Shown piece by piece: positions 25,312 through 37,437 of a stretch of 64,000 nucleotides of DNA. Below the pieces are notes generated by a model. It saw only the letters and a list, made by a program, of their open reading frames with translations. It did no database searches and was not told the origin of the DNA. Numbering within the stretch: position 1 is the first letter of the stretch; every line of letters begins with the position of its first letter. The DNA comes from Allodiplogaster sudhausi (Eukaryota; Nematoda; Chromadorea; Rhabditida; Diplogasteridae), in the NCBI GenBank assembly GCA_945643635.1, contig CALZFC010000056.1:1447501-1511500 (forward strand), written 5' to 3'. The position numbers and the translations under genes are program-made.

Positions 25312-26070
25312 GCACACCTACACACACTCTTCCTGTTAACTATCCTAACTAATTTTACTCTTTCTTATCTTTGTCAGCTTCATTGCACACATACGAAATG
25401 CATATTCATTTATATATACATACGTAATAATTCGTTCTTCTTCTACATCTTCAAAACAGGGGCAGCTTCAAGGAATATTAGTCCGGAAACTCTGGAATAA
25501 ATGAAAATGCTATTACATACTTCAACTCGAACAACAAACTCATGGTGGTAAAATCGTCTATGTAGTGTTCGTTGTCAGCAGATAATCCTATTTAAATCGT
25601 CGACAAAGTTAATTTTTAATAGAAAATTAACCATCTCAACTCTCTATTTACTGTAATATTGAAATAGAAGCTAATCTTCTAATATTAAACAAAATAAGCT
25701 GCTGATTATATAATTCATACTTTTAAATTATATTCTGCAACTTCGTCCACTCCATTTGTGTTTATTCCTCTAGTTGTTGGAAAGGAGCCAGTGTATAATT
25801 GGACTGACTTTTATTTCTTAAATTCTTTATCTTTGGTTTTTCTTCACATTTGTGTCCAGCGAAAGTAGTGTCTCATGTACATATATACTTATATATCTCA
25901 TGCATATAAAGTACACGCTAATCTTCCATGTACAACCGAGTTGGGCTAGTATACCATTGTGGAACCGGTTGTGCCAGGACAATGAGAGAGTAACAGATGA
26001 ATGAAGGTGAGGTAGAAGAAGAAAGAGGGAGGAAGGAGGAAGGCGGAGCGAATTCTTCTATGACCCGTCC

Positions 26071-26119
<49 letters not shown>

Positions 26120-26277
26120 CGCTTCCTCCCTCTCTCCTTTCTCTGTCTCTCTCCCCATTTCGTTCTCTCTTCCCTTGCCTGGAGAGTTGGTGGTTGGGTG
26201 GTTGTGGTAGAGGCTGAGCCCGGCTCACGACCAGGCCTTCCCTTGTAGGAGTGGCTTCGTGCTGCACTTTCTTGGAG
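24279..26277. other. Intergenic region dominated by the TCTCTG array
   Basis: Outside the hexamer array the DNA is AT-rich and shows no recognisable exon. A CT run at about 26078-26116 precedes the next signal-peptide-like exon. Confidence 0.5.
24637..25307. repeat. TCTCTG hexamer array flanked by (TC)n
   Basis: About 98 nearly perfect TCTCTG units occupy roughly 24680-25269, with (TC)n on both sides. There are a handful of point variants (one TCTCTA at about 24733, four TGCCTC-type changes at about 24930 and 25091-25109). All six frames stay open across it because the repeat has no stop codon. Confidence 0.97.
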
Positions 26278-26360
26278 ATGAGCAGACATTCCGTGGTTCT
26301 TCTCCTTCTTCTCTGCTTTTTTTTAGATGTCAGCTCATTACTTTTTTTCCCTAACGATAA
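26278..26360 (+). CDS. Signal-peptide-like exon, possibly start of the MOLO1-like gene
   Basis: ATG at 26278 starts MSRHSVVLLLLLCFFLDVSS, a classic n-region plus hydrophobic core, and ends at a GTACAT donor in phase 2. The next certain exon on this strand starts 2.1 kb downstream in phase 0, so at least one more exon would be needed. A candidate at 28081-28124 (EPNSPHSNVGHNRNY) does not bridge the phase. Linkage is inference. Confidence 0.4.
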
Positions 26361-26925
26361 GTACATATCAGGAGTGGGAATGAAGGACTCTGTAGCTGCA
26401 TACCGTCTGCCAAATCATGCTTGGTTGCTTACGGTTTCCATGCGATTGGATTTCCCCTTTCAATCCAAGTAATCAATATGTAAAAATTTACTTTTGTGGA
26501 ACAATTCTTGTTGTTGACATTGAATGCTTTATTTATTTATTTATTTATTTAGTCGTACATCATAAATATATAGATGTGACAGCATTAAGATTTATAATAC
26601 CGCGTATGTAATGAGCAGATGCAGACTAGGGAAATTAGAGAGAGAGAGCTTTTGTGAAGGCAGAAGGCATTCTTGCATCCCTTTTTTTTTTTTTACCATC
26701 TCTCTTAATATTTTTTGTTCTAGTTCTCCTTCACAACTTTGGGACTCGCTCTGGAAGATTACTGTCTATTTCTTTGGAGGGGAGGAGTGAATTGCCCGTT
26801 TGTAAATTGGGATCGAGACAAGCAGATCACCCAATCGAGAGCCCATTCTCACATTCCACAACTCTTACTTCCCTCTTGCTCCACTTTCTGCTTTCTGCCC
26901 GGCACTCTCCCAACATCAGTTCTCT

Positions 26926-27176
26926 TTCTCTCTCTCTCTCTCTCTCTTCTCTCTTTTCTCTTCTCTCTTCTCTATTCTCTTTTCTGTCTTCTTTCTTCTT
27001 TCTTCTCTCTTCTCTCTTTTCTCTTCTCTCTTCTCTATTCTCCTTTCTCTCTTCTTTCTCCTCTCTTCTCTCTTTTCTCTTCTCTCTTTTCTCTTCTCTC
27101 TTTTCTCTTCTCTCTTCTCTCCTCTCTCTTCTCTCTTCTCTCTTCTCTCTTCTCTCTTCTCTCTCTTCTCTCTCTC
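26926..27176. repeat. CT-rich block (TCTCTTCTCT-type)
   Basis: About 250 bp of pyrimidine repeat on the + strand, upstream of the MOLO1-like exons. Confidence 0.9.
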
Positions 27177-27610
27177 ACTACACTCATTCGAATTATGTAA
27201 TTTATGGCCAACGAGATCATGTGCCGTCATGAACATTATTTGGAATGCGGGATTGCATTTAGACGCAACCAAATCGACATTGTAAAATGGAATGGAGAGA
27301 GCGAAAGATAGATACTAAGAGAGAGAGAGAGAGAATAATGGAGAAAGAAAGAGACAGAGTGTGTGGAGAAAGAGGGAAAGCGGTAGAGAGGGGTAAGCGA
27401 AGGCAGAGGAAGAGAGAGAAAAAGGAAGGGAATGCTGAGAACTTTTGATAAACTTCAATACTGCAGGTGCAATAAAATGAAAAATTGAATGGGAAGATAT
27501 AGTCTATGTTGTGCAGAAATTCTTTATTACAACTTCATCGAAGTTTCTCTCCTTCACTATCACCGCCTCTATTTCTCCATATATTCACTCTATACTTTCC
27601 AGTGTCATTT

Positions 27611-27611
<1 letters not shown>

Positions 27612-27652
<41 letters not shown>

Positions 27653-27687
27653 CTCACACACATTCTCTCTTTCTCCTCACTCTCTCA

Positions 27688-27731
<44 letters not shown>

Positions 27732-27735
27732 AATG
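27612..27735. repeat. (CT)n microsatellite
   Basis: Two long CT runs are separated by TCCTCACACACATT. A third run lies at 27908-27970. Confidence 0.9.
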
Positions 27736-27904
27736 GGTTGCTTGATTCCGCGCTAATTCTTCTTCTCTAACATTTTGGTCACTCTTCACGCTTTACCAGA
27801 TGGTGGAAAACCACCAAGCACAGCAGCTCGGAAGGAAAAAAATGAAAGGAAAAGGGATCGCGAATAGAAGAATGAATGGGCACAGCGACGGAGAACTTTC
27901 TTCT

Positions 27905-27949
<45 letters not shown>

Positions 27950-28502
27950 CCTCTCTTTCTCTCTCTCTCTCATGTATTCTCTTCTCACACTTCTCCTTCT
28001 ATGTTATTCGTTCACTCACTTCTCGCTTTCTCTCTCGTCGTCTCTCTGTCTCTTTATCTATAATCTTCTTTCACTTCAGGAGCCTAATTCTCCACATTCA
28101 AATGTTGGGCATAACAGAAATTACGTGAGTATTAGAGTTTAATTATCTAACAGTTAAAAATCCATCCGTCAGAATTGATGAGGGCGAGGAAGGACTGCGT
28201 GCATTTGCATGGGCAGGAAGAGAGATCGATCCCATTCGAATGCAGCAGATCCTTTAGCAGGAATTGTATGGGGTACAATCCCCTGCAGCGCAAAGTTGTG
28301 CATATTGCCTCTAAATAGTTCTGGCCTACATAAGTCTAAGATTCACAATAAATATTTTTGGGGGTAAATGAAAATAAGATGTATATTGTATGTGACTGTT
28401 TCAAAAAAAAAACATTTCGAGTGAAAGTAAATAAACAACTTCTAAAAAGAAAGATGAAGGAAACTGGGAATTGTTTGTGAAAGGTTCTAAAAGCTGTTGT
28501 AG

Positions 28503-31328
28503 AGGGTAATCTGCGAAGAGAGCAAACTGCTGCGAGAGGCAGCAGAATGCAGCAGAGAAGAAGAATGGGGCAGTGTCTCCCTCGTCTGCGATCCCCATGG
28601 CACTCTTGGCAATTCAACCAAAGACAAACTTCATAATCTACTCGCTGGACTGGGAGACAAAATGACGTTTGACATCATTATTTCTTTTCAAAGCACAGTA
28701 AGGAAGGTACAGAAGTTAACCTTTAGATGCTCATGTCCTGGAGGATGTGTTGGACAAGATGGGAAGAACAACTACGTGGGCCTCATTCTCGTTACTGACT
28801 CGAAGAGTGTTGGTCCTATTAGTATTTCTACTCTTCTCTCTCTTTCGCACTTTCTTTCTCGAACTTTCTCTCTCTCTCTCTCGCACTTTCTCTCTCCCTC
28901 TTTTTCATGTTATTCCCAGTTTCTTGTTGAGACAGCGAACCTCTCCTCGGATGCCACCTCCATCTTCAAAGAACGACGAATGGGAGACTCTTCCTGCAGT
29001 CACGGTCTGCTGCTTCTCTATCTCCACGACACACGAAAGGTTCTTGCCCTTTCACTCTTCTTTCTTTCCTTCTTAATTCACTTAAGTGATTGATTAGTTT
29101 GCTTCTCTGTAGAACGAGTTCGTATGCTATTCAAACTCATCCAGCACAGAAGGTCAGCCGTTAGCATGGTCTGTGGCAGGATACTAATTTTTTCCTCGCT
29201 AATTTCGCCCTGATTCTGAACCTAAGCACCTTGGTATGGATTGGAGGTAGTCGACAAGGACAACGTAAAGTAGACAATGGAAGGAGAGCGAGGTAAAAGG
29301 GAGAAGAAGAAGAGAGGCTAAGAAGGATGAGAGAAAAGAGGTAAAAACGAGAGAGGATAGAGGGAGGCACAAAGGGGGGAACGAACCTCTGCTGCTTCAA
29401 GGTCAACCTGGTAAGTGGGGGATGAATGGAAATTAGTGAGGGGAGGGGGGGGGGAGATATGATGGCAGGGACCGAGTGAGTTTGCCTGTGTTTCTGCTTT
29501 CCACTCAGAGAAGGCGAAGAGAAAGAAGGAGTTCTCAAGAGAATCTCATGGACTTTTCAGCTCGCTTCGTTCCGCGGCGACAATTCTTTCGTTCTCTTAA
29601 CAGACGAAGACATGCAAAAACTACACGAGTTGGCAGCCAAGGTGGGCCTGTGCTTTCCAAAGAAAGGCAACATCTCAATCGTTTCTCCTTTTCTAATGTT
29701 CTTAATTCCAACACATATTTAACGGAATAACTCGTTGTAGTCGACGATATTCCTATGGGATTCCAATGAGATATTATTCTGTGCAGGGAGATGATGAGGG
29801 CGACTCCTTGGCTCTTCAGTATCTTTTGAACAACTATAAGAGCGAGCCTATTCAGAAAGCCGAGACATGGACGGTTCGTTCAATGGAATATTTTGATATT
29901 TTGACCTTTTCTATCTTTAAGAAACCGTAAGAATCTTATAGGCTGGTTAAAATTAGTTCATGTTTAACAAAAGAAGGACCAGGACCCTCAACACAAACGA
30001 CAATTGTGCTTTTCTATCAGCTGCTTGCTGAGTTTGGGAGAAGGAAATTGTTCAAACCGGCAGCCAAATCTGCATAAAAAAGCAGGTTGCGGAATGAGAA
30101 TTGAAGTAATCAATATAATCTCGTTCTTTTCTGCAAAGGGTAATGAGAGAGAGAGAGTGATCAGATGGTAAAATGAGCATGAAACGAATTTCAAAACGAA
30201 AACGACGAGAGAGGGTAAGTGGCCGAGTGGGAAACAGTTCTTGGTCGCCGCTGATTACAACGAGAATGAAAGACAGCTGATTAAGATGAAGGTGAAACTG
30301 GAGAGAGAAAGAGAGAGAGGGAGGGAGAGAAAAAGAGAGAGAGAGGGAGAGAGAAAGAGAGAGAGAGAGGTAGAGAGAGAGACAGAGAGAGAGAGAGAGG
30401 AGGCTGACGAATCACACAGAAGAGTTCTCGTGGCAGCCTTTCTCAGAGAAAGTGTCAATAGCCTCCCTCTGAGTACGGAACTGAATTGGAGTGATGGCCG
30501 TAGTGTTTTCCGAGCCTTCCACGCTTCCCCCTCCCCCTGAGGCCGAGTTCTCTTCTCAGCCTCTGATCGGTCTTCTAGCCGCGATTCTTGTGGTGCTCCT
30601 CGCTCTTGCCCTCCTCCTCGCTCTCTTCCTGGCCAAGCAAGTTGCTCATTCCATGTTTTTGTGCCTAATTGTAAGGTCGTGGGTTTGTAAGTATTCTTAT
30701 AGGTTCTGTTGCTGTCGTAACAAGAAGAAAGAGATCTACCACGTGACAAACTCTTCGACTTACAAGACTATCGATCCGATCTATGTGGTCACACCGCCCC
30801 AGAGGTTTTTCCCTCATCCTGAGTTGAAAATGCAAAGGGCTCCCTCTCCGTCTCTCTCGCTGAATCTTAATTCCCGTGTGAAGAGTAAGCCTTCCATATT
30901 ATAGTTACCTTAGATCATGACATTAAGCGATCGCTTTCCTCTTCGCCATGGCCCATCGGATGGCCTGTACTCGACCACATACTCGGGAAGCCCCGCCCCT
31001 CTCTCCTTCCCTCCTCCTCCTGGAAGTCTCTCAGGAGGGAGTGGTCATCGCATGCATCCAGGCAGCTTGAATGGTGGCACCCCCGAGAGTCGCCGTGGAA
31101 TGCGCATCCAGAGGGTCAGCCATGAACAGCATTTATTCGCAGATTCATTATCGACATGTAAAAAATCCTTACTAAATGTAGTAATGATTGCAGATGCAAT
31201 CGGAAGCGATCCGTCGTGGGGAGCGAGTGATCCCGGCAGGAGCAGCCAGGTCTCTGCAAGGCGAAGGGGACTACGATGCAGTGCCACACGAGTTGTCCAG
31301 TGGAGAACACGCTCCTCCCGACGTATGG

Positions 31329-31385
<57 letters not shown>

Positions 31386-31707
31386 GCTTCGACTCTCACT
31401 TCATACAATAGAACCAGTGATTTGGTCACAGCCCTCTAGTGAAATCGTACTTGAGATGTACTTCTCGCAGAGCGAAGGCCGACCTCGTCCCCACCGTGGA
31501 GGAATGCCGATGATGGGAATGGCACCTGCGGGAGGTCTTCATCCCCTTCCGCTTCCTCCTCCCCTTCCACTCCACTCCCCTCTCTCTGTACATTCTGATG
31601 CCGACTCTTACATGCTTGCGCCTTCACTTCTAACTGAATCTGACCTTCCTTTCCTTGATCCTCATCGAAAACTCGAAACTCAGACTAGAGAAGAAGTTAT
31701 ATACTAA
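28503..31707 (+). CDS. MOLO1/TPM-domain-like type I membrane protein with proline-rich tail
   Basis: Exons 28503-28808, 28920-29039, 29113-29152, 29511-29641, 29787-29877, 30492-30636, 30703-30877, 30914-31114, 31194-31322, 31471-31707 (TAA) are phase-consistent: 524 codons plus stop. The extracellular part has SLVCDPHGTLGNSTKDKLHN, a CSCPGGC cluster, NNYVGLILVTDSK, a second Cys in SSCSHGLLLLYL, and LLTDEDMQKL. Order and spacing resemble nematode MOLO-1 (modulator of levamisole receptor, TPM-like fold), an auxiliary subunit of acetylcholine receptors. One membrane helix follows (PLIGLLAAILVVLLALALLL), then CCCRNKKKEIYHV and a tail of about 245 residues rich in Pro, Gly, Ser and Met that ends EEVIY. 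The intron at 30637-30702 appears to be GC-AG (GCAAGT donor). The N-terminus is unresolved, and the junction 29877/30492 is weak (poor pyrimidine tract). Confidence 0.72.
30298..30400. repeat. GA-rich tract inside the MOLO1-like gene
   Basis: Purine repeats on the sense strand, an exception to the usual sense-pyrimidine orientation. Confidence 0.9.
31331..31385. repeat. (CT)n followed by (TCTA)n
   Basis: The microsatellite fills the start of the last intron of the MOLO1-like gene. Confidence 0.92.
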
Positions 31708-32547
31708 CAAGTTAAAATATTCACGAGTTTTTGCATTTTTCGTTCTCCTCCAACTATTTCATTTTCTTCCTCTATAATATGCTGAAAGACATCACAGTTT
31801 TTATTACTGTCATTTATTTTAGTATTCATAAACCGAAGCATTCACAAGATTTATAAGATCTCCTCATTTAAAAGTCGTTTAGTTCTAAAGGTGTTGTAAT
31901 AAGGTAAGATCTCTTCGTGCTCTAAATTGTTGCGTGCCTGTTGTCCCTGTTCTCTTTCCTCCCTTTCTTTCTTTGCTCAATTCTGCTAACTCCATAACAT
32001 TACACGCTCATTTCTTCATATTTTTGATCAACACAACAAAAAGAAAACACATTGTAGTCGAGATAATTGTATATTCGTTTACCACAAACCCTCCCGATGT
32101 CCGATTGACCGTCCTCTGAAAAATCCTTAGGATTGGTTTCCTTTGGATTCCTTTGAAACGAATTGGTTGTGTAAAGTGAATCCTAACAAAGTGCTAAATT
32201 CCTACTGGCGGGAAACATGTGGTTAAAAGACCAAGAAAAATGTATGCACAACGAATGAACGAAGCTTCTGCTTGCGAAAGGCTGGTGAAAAGGACGCTTA
32301 TTCGTCTGAGATTATGGGAATAGGCAATTAAGAATGCTTTTTTTTCTGCTCTTTCAAATGCAACCTTGCTCGACTCGAAATTCATCCTCTCAGCTAAGAA
32401 CGAATGACTCGCGTCTACGTTTGTATGTACATACAGCCGTTTTTCGTGAAAGCCACCGCCAACATTTATAGTGCGTCAATAACTTTTCCGAAAAGTCACC
32501 CTACGCACATAATTTCCTCACATAACGTTTGTTCGCTTATACCCAAG
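31708..32547. other. Spacer, probably with the first exon of the RRM gene
   Basis: No clear exon. The RRM gene needs an upstream start exon ending in phase 1, which I could not place here. Confidence 0.45.
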
Positions 32548-34874
32548 GAATCCAGACGGTGGAAGTGTTTGGAGGCGACCATGACAGGTATCGTTTTAGT
32601 TAGCACTCTTACTTCTGAAATGGTCTTTAACTTAAGATTATCCATCGTGGAGCGACGATAGTGGTTGGTATGGAAATGGGGGAAGCGGAGGTGGATATGG
32701 AGGAGATGGAGGTGGCTATGGATACGGGGCTGTTCCTCAGCAAACGGCAGGCACTGGTATCTTCTACCTATTTCATTTCCTGGGACCCTGTGCTCATTCA
32801 TTTTGATTTGCTTATTCTGCTTTTGGAAGAATTGAACCCGTGGTCGATGAATGGTAGTGATATTTTTAATAGTTCAACCTAATGAATGAGTTTTACAGTC
32901 ACTAATAATTGTTGAACATTAAATCAGTCTACGGCAACGCACGACCACAGTTCTCCGAAGATGGCAGAGGCGCTCCCTACTCGACTCTGCTTAACAAGTC
33001 AATTCTTTCGCTCTATGTCATGGAAAAGATAGCATTACCTATTTCTTGATTTAAGACACATACTCCTTTTTGTTTTAGAGTGGGACCCGCGGCCATCAAC
33101 AAAGACATAAGCTATGACACGAGTTCGCGTGACCCCGCAATGCTCAGGTTCCTATTCTTTTCTTCCTTCCCTACTCATTTTAGGTAGCACTTTCTACGAA
33201 TTTTAACGAATAAAAACCTTCAGAGCGCGAGTTTTCCTGGGAAATATTCTGAAAGGTCCAATTATACGCGAAGATATCATCGAACTCTTCCGGTCCTTCG
33301 GAACGATCCTCGCCTGCACTCTACTCAAGGTTTTTAAGGGAAGATGTAGAAGTATTGATGAAGTATTCTTTGTTGGAGGGCTACGCGTTTATTCAATTCG
33401 GGTCGGCGGCGGAGGCGGATGCTGCATGCGAGGAGTTGAACGGGAAACGATGGAAGGGAGTTATGATTGGTCAGTCTTCCTCTTTCTTTCTTCACATGGT
33501 CAGTCTTCCTCTTTCATTCTTTGTGTTCTCATGTTTCTACCATCATTTATCACCGTTCAACATTTTTAATTTTATTTTCAAATTTTAAGAGATTTCTTTT
33601 TTTTCCTGCCGCGGAGCCTTTTTATTTTTATTTTTTTTTTGTTGTTGCGATTTTTGTGTTGTGAACGATGGTATGACTAGTGGGAAATGGAAGCGAGCAC
33701 TTGCAGATGTTCACCTGGCAATGGAAGGATATGGCAAGAAGTTCGTCTTGGTCTCATTTCTTCTTCTCTTTGGCAAATCGCCTGCTTTTTCTCATGATTC
33801 CATCACGAATTTTTCTTCAAAATATCATTACTCTTTTACTATTTCCAATTTTTTTTTCTGACATAGGTCGACATTTTTGGGAATTTCAAATAAGGCATGT
33901 CAATTTAGGTCTAGGACGGCCATGTAATATATGGTTCGATAATAATGATTAATTTTGTAGGCGCAAGCCACCCCCACCCGAGGAGAATCCAACATTCAAG
34001 AAACGAGATCAATTCGGCGTGTCAGTTTTATTAATTTTTCTCTTCCTTAAGATAAGATAAATTATTCAGTGTGATTGAATTTCTTGGGCGTATTTATTGT
34101 AGAAACAATATTAACACGAAAATTGACAGTGGACGTGGAGGGATGCGTGGTGGAATAGGCGGTGGACGGGGTGGAGGAGGAGCCTTCTGGGGAAGAGGAG
34201 GGCTCTCGGGTTCTTGTGCTTCTTCCAACCACCTTCCTCCCTCCAACGCCCCTCATTACAAAGACAATGAAGAGAGGAACGAACTGGATGTCAATCGGAG
34301 GAATAGCGAAGCTGCCTCTCTTGACTTCACCACGAAAGGCGACATGGTGGAGAATGGTTCGTTCATTTAGTGACTCTAACCACGAGGTCCAATATACCAT
34401 GGGAACATCATCTGTTTACACTAGTCTACCGCAGCATGAACGCTTCGTTAACCTTTTGACATATCTCTGCCCTTATTTCCAGAGATGGCTGACACTCTCA
34501 TCTGCGGAACTTGTCGCTATATCACAAACGACTTCGTTACCTTCAGAGAACATCGCAAGAAGCCTTGCAGTAAACCGAAGGATGAGAGTCCGTGCAAGAA
34601 CGAGAGAGAGAGGGAGAGAGAAGGAAAGAATAATCCTTGTTGAGTGGAGCCGCCGGTTCTCCGTTGTGCCTCTTGCGGTCTCCGCTTCCTGTCTGCCTGG
34701 ACAATGCTGCTCCATCTAACCGAGTTCCATCGCATGCAGCTCTTTAAGCCGGACTATTCACAAGTTCTTCTCTTTCATATTTATAGCTTTTCTTCACCGG
34801 ATTATTAAAACTACATTTTTAAGATATATATTTGTCCTCCTTTCTCAGCAAAATCCCCTCACGCTTTCTCTTTG

Positions 34875-34906
<32 letters not shown>

Positions 34907-35081
34907 CCACTTCCTTTCTCTATATCTCTCATCTTTTCTTGTACACTTGCTTTCTTCAGTTATAGCCGTTAGATAATTATTGTGGTCCTTTTAGGCAGCA
35001 ATCGATAAGGCGAAGCTGGAGGCGGAGAAGTTGAAGGCGGCGATGGCGAGCAAGGCGCCCCCTGTCAGACTCGTTCCATGA
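32548..35081 (+). CDS. Gly/Tyr-rich RRM RNA-binding protein with C-terminal CCHC-like finger
   Basis: Exons 32548-32587 (start incomplete), 32653-32756, 32928-32997, 33079-33147, 33224-33329, 33379-33469, 33707-33740, 33961-34020, 34103-34209, 34264-34356, 34483-34569, 34999-35081 (TGA), all in phase. The N-terminus is low complexity (GWYGNGGSGGGYGGDGGGYG). A single RRM follows, with RNP2-like VFLGNI and RNP1-like GYAFIQF, ending in KGVMIDVHLAMEGYGKK. Then come a basic/proline linker, an RGG-type stretch (GRGGMRGGIGGGRGG) and LICGTCRYITNDFVTFREHR plus KKPC, which looks like a C2HC zinc finger. A role in mRNA processing in the nucleus is likely from domains only; I do not recognise a specific orthologue. 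The start codon exon is missing. Confidence 0.88.
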
Positions 35082-35646
35082 CACAGTCGTCTTTCTTAGT
35101 ATATTATTCGGCTAATTATTGATGCACGGGTTTGGTGATTGATTTAACCGAAGTTAAAAGCTTCTAGACAGGCCTTTCGCACTACCCTCATCAATTACTA
35201 AATTAGACGCGGAGCTTTCATTCCAATTAGATGCATGCATCATGACGATTTGGAAAGAATTAGGCAAAAATGGAATAGTGATATCTGGCTGAAAGTTTGG
35301 ATGCGAACCGAGTAGCCAAGGAAGGAAGGTCAAGGCTTAGGCAGTAGTAAGGAAGCCGAATTGGAAAACATGCACGCCGAGTAGCCATTTCGAAGCAGTT
35401 GTGCATACGGAGGATTAAGAGGAATCAGCGTGAAGTTGGTGGTCGAAGGGGGGAGTGTCATGAGTGAACGAATTAGTCAACAAGCGTAGCTGAGTAGCCG
35501 AGAGAACGTGGCTCTGAGTGGGGTTCCCTATCCCTCCATATCTTTTCATGCCCCACAAGGATTTTTTTCGGGTTCGTTTATCATATGGTTTGATATTTTG
35601 TGTATATTTTAAACACAGAGAGAAAATAAGTTGTGGATGATTTCAG
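35082..35646. other. Spacer with three GAGTAGCC motifs
   Basis: No exon recognised. The octamer GAGTAGCC occurs at about 35310, 35379 and 35491 in otherwise unrelated sequence. Confidence 0.45.
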
Positions 35647-35868
35647 AACGTGGATGACGAGAGAATATTCCAACCAAGACTTGAAAGTGTCAAGACGGAA
35701 TCGAGTGATGAATTGCAAGTGATAGGAGGGGGAAGAGTCTCGGCCGGACTGGCTCCCCCTTCCCTTGCTGCTCCTGCTGAGAAGATGTCCACAGGGGCAG
35801 ATTACAACGAGGACGAGGATGACGATGATGTGGTTGCCATTGGCACGATCCCCACTCTCGGTTGCTGA
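35647..35868 (+). CDS. Terminal exon of an unidentified acidic protein
   Basis: After a TTTCAG acceptor, a 74-codon frame runs to TGA: NVDDERIFQPRLESVKTESS, then an Ala/Pro stretch, then NEDEDDDDVVAIGTIPTLGC. There is no ATG near the 5' end, so it is a last coding exon in phase 0. It does not fit in phase with the last exons of the RRM gene before it, so its upstream partner is unknown. It may be an alternative 3' end of that gene or belong to a separate gene. Confidence 0.45.
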   Translation, partial: NVDDERIFQPRLESVKTESSDELQVIGGGRVSAGLAPPSLAAPAEKMSTGADYNEDEDDDDVVAIGTIPTLGC

Positions 35869-36155
35869 TCCCTCCTTCCTTCTTCCAACTCTCTTCATCC
35901 CTTCTTCATTTATGCTATGTACTTATTCTTTTTATAATTCGATATTTGGTTAATAATGATTTCTTATAGGTTTTCGCTCGGCTAATTATAAATATTTCAA
36001 GAAAGACTAACAATAAGCACACTGCTTAGTCATGTATTCTCTGTCTGTTAATTAGAATAACTTCTGCATTTTACAGACATAAGTTATGGAAGTTGAAATG
36101 AAATGTGGATTCAAAGCGAAGAGAGCGCAGACTTGAGATTGCACTGAGAAGGAAG

Positions 36156-36825
36156 TTAAAGATGGGAAGTCTGCGTGGCTGCGAAGCTGCGACGGGCCAG
36201 GAAAGGAAGAGGCGACCACTTCACTCCGCCCAGGACAATCTCACGGAACTCCGTGTTCAGGAAGGCGTACAACACTGGGTTCGACACGCACGAAGTCATG
36301 GCTGTGCTGGACATGAAGGGATCAGAGAAGGGAGGAGAGACGAATTGAGGAGAGGGATATAGAAGAGGGACTGAGAAATGAGAGAGGGAGAAAGGGAGGA
36401 GAGACTCACAAGTGCGTCATGAGAGACACCAGATACGTGTAGTCGTCTTCCCCAAAGGTTAACAGCTTCCAGTTGTCGTCATCCAATTCAGTGAGCAGGT
36501 TGATAATGTTGTGAGGCAGAGAGGTTGTACCAAAGAGGACCACCTGTGAAGAGAGAGAGAGAGAGAGAAAGATAAGACAAACCATGGACGCGAGGATCAC
36601 TGTGACCCTCCGTCTCTGCGCGAGTACAGTTTTCTTCTGCTCGATGAGGTGTTCAAGCTGAAATAATATCTATCGCTGGATCCTCAGAGTTCAAATGGCG
36701 AGAGGGTCTTTCTTTCTGGATTTAACTTCTTTCCGCTGGTGGGAGGCTTCTCCCTCTCTCTCTCTCTTACTCTCACTCTCTACATTGAAGCAGCTCTCTC
36801 TGATCGGGGTAGTCTCCCCTCTCTC

Positions 36826-36877
<52 letters not shown>

Positions 36878-37404
36878 CATTGAACCTGTTCCCTCTGCTG
36901 GTGAGAGTCTCCTCCAGCAGTGGAAGCCAGGACATACAGCAGATTGGCTTGCTGTGCAATAGAAGTCAGCCGAGAGTGTGCTCCACGTCGCAGAAAGGAG
37001 AAGATCTTCATGTCAATTCACTTTTGTTTTCCCATTTTGTGTTCTTTTTTGTCGTTTAAATACGACTTTAGTAATAAAAATATCACAAGAGAACCAGAGG
37101 GCTAGTGGATTCCGCTTTGAGAAGCTCGGGCAAATCTGGAAAATCTTTTTTTCGAAACGGAATCCTCTAGCATTCTGGTTCTCTGGTGACATTAACGTGT
37201 AATCGAGGCCTAACAATAGAGGAGACTTGCCGCGTGATAACAGATGGTAATAATGGTGAAGGGGAGAGCGAACTGGATGAGCAGAACGAAAACGGTGTAC
37301 ACACGCTTCGAGTGCACGTTCGGCCACCGCTCGGTACAGAACTTGCCGCAGATGCCTAGTGGTTTCTGTCACTCACTACGCTATGGTAAGAAAGGTGACA
37401 GATG

Positions 37405-37437
<33 letters not shown>

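Noticed and set aside
24389..25352. Long open frames of Cys-Leu, Ser-Val, Thr-Glu, Arg-Asp or Arg-Gln repeats
   Set aside because: They are six-frame translations of the stop-free TCTCTG array and (TC)n, with no non-repeat coding sequence.
28590..28720. Mannose-6-phosphate-receptor (MRH) domain
   Set aside because: SLVCDP looked MRH-like, but the following Cys cluster and LLTDEDMQKL segment fit MOLO1/TPM better, and the MRH Gln-Arg-Glu-Tyr signature is absent.
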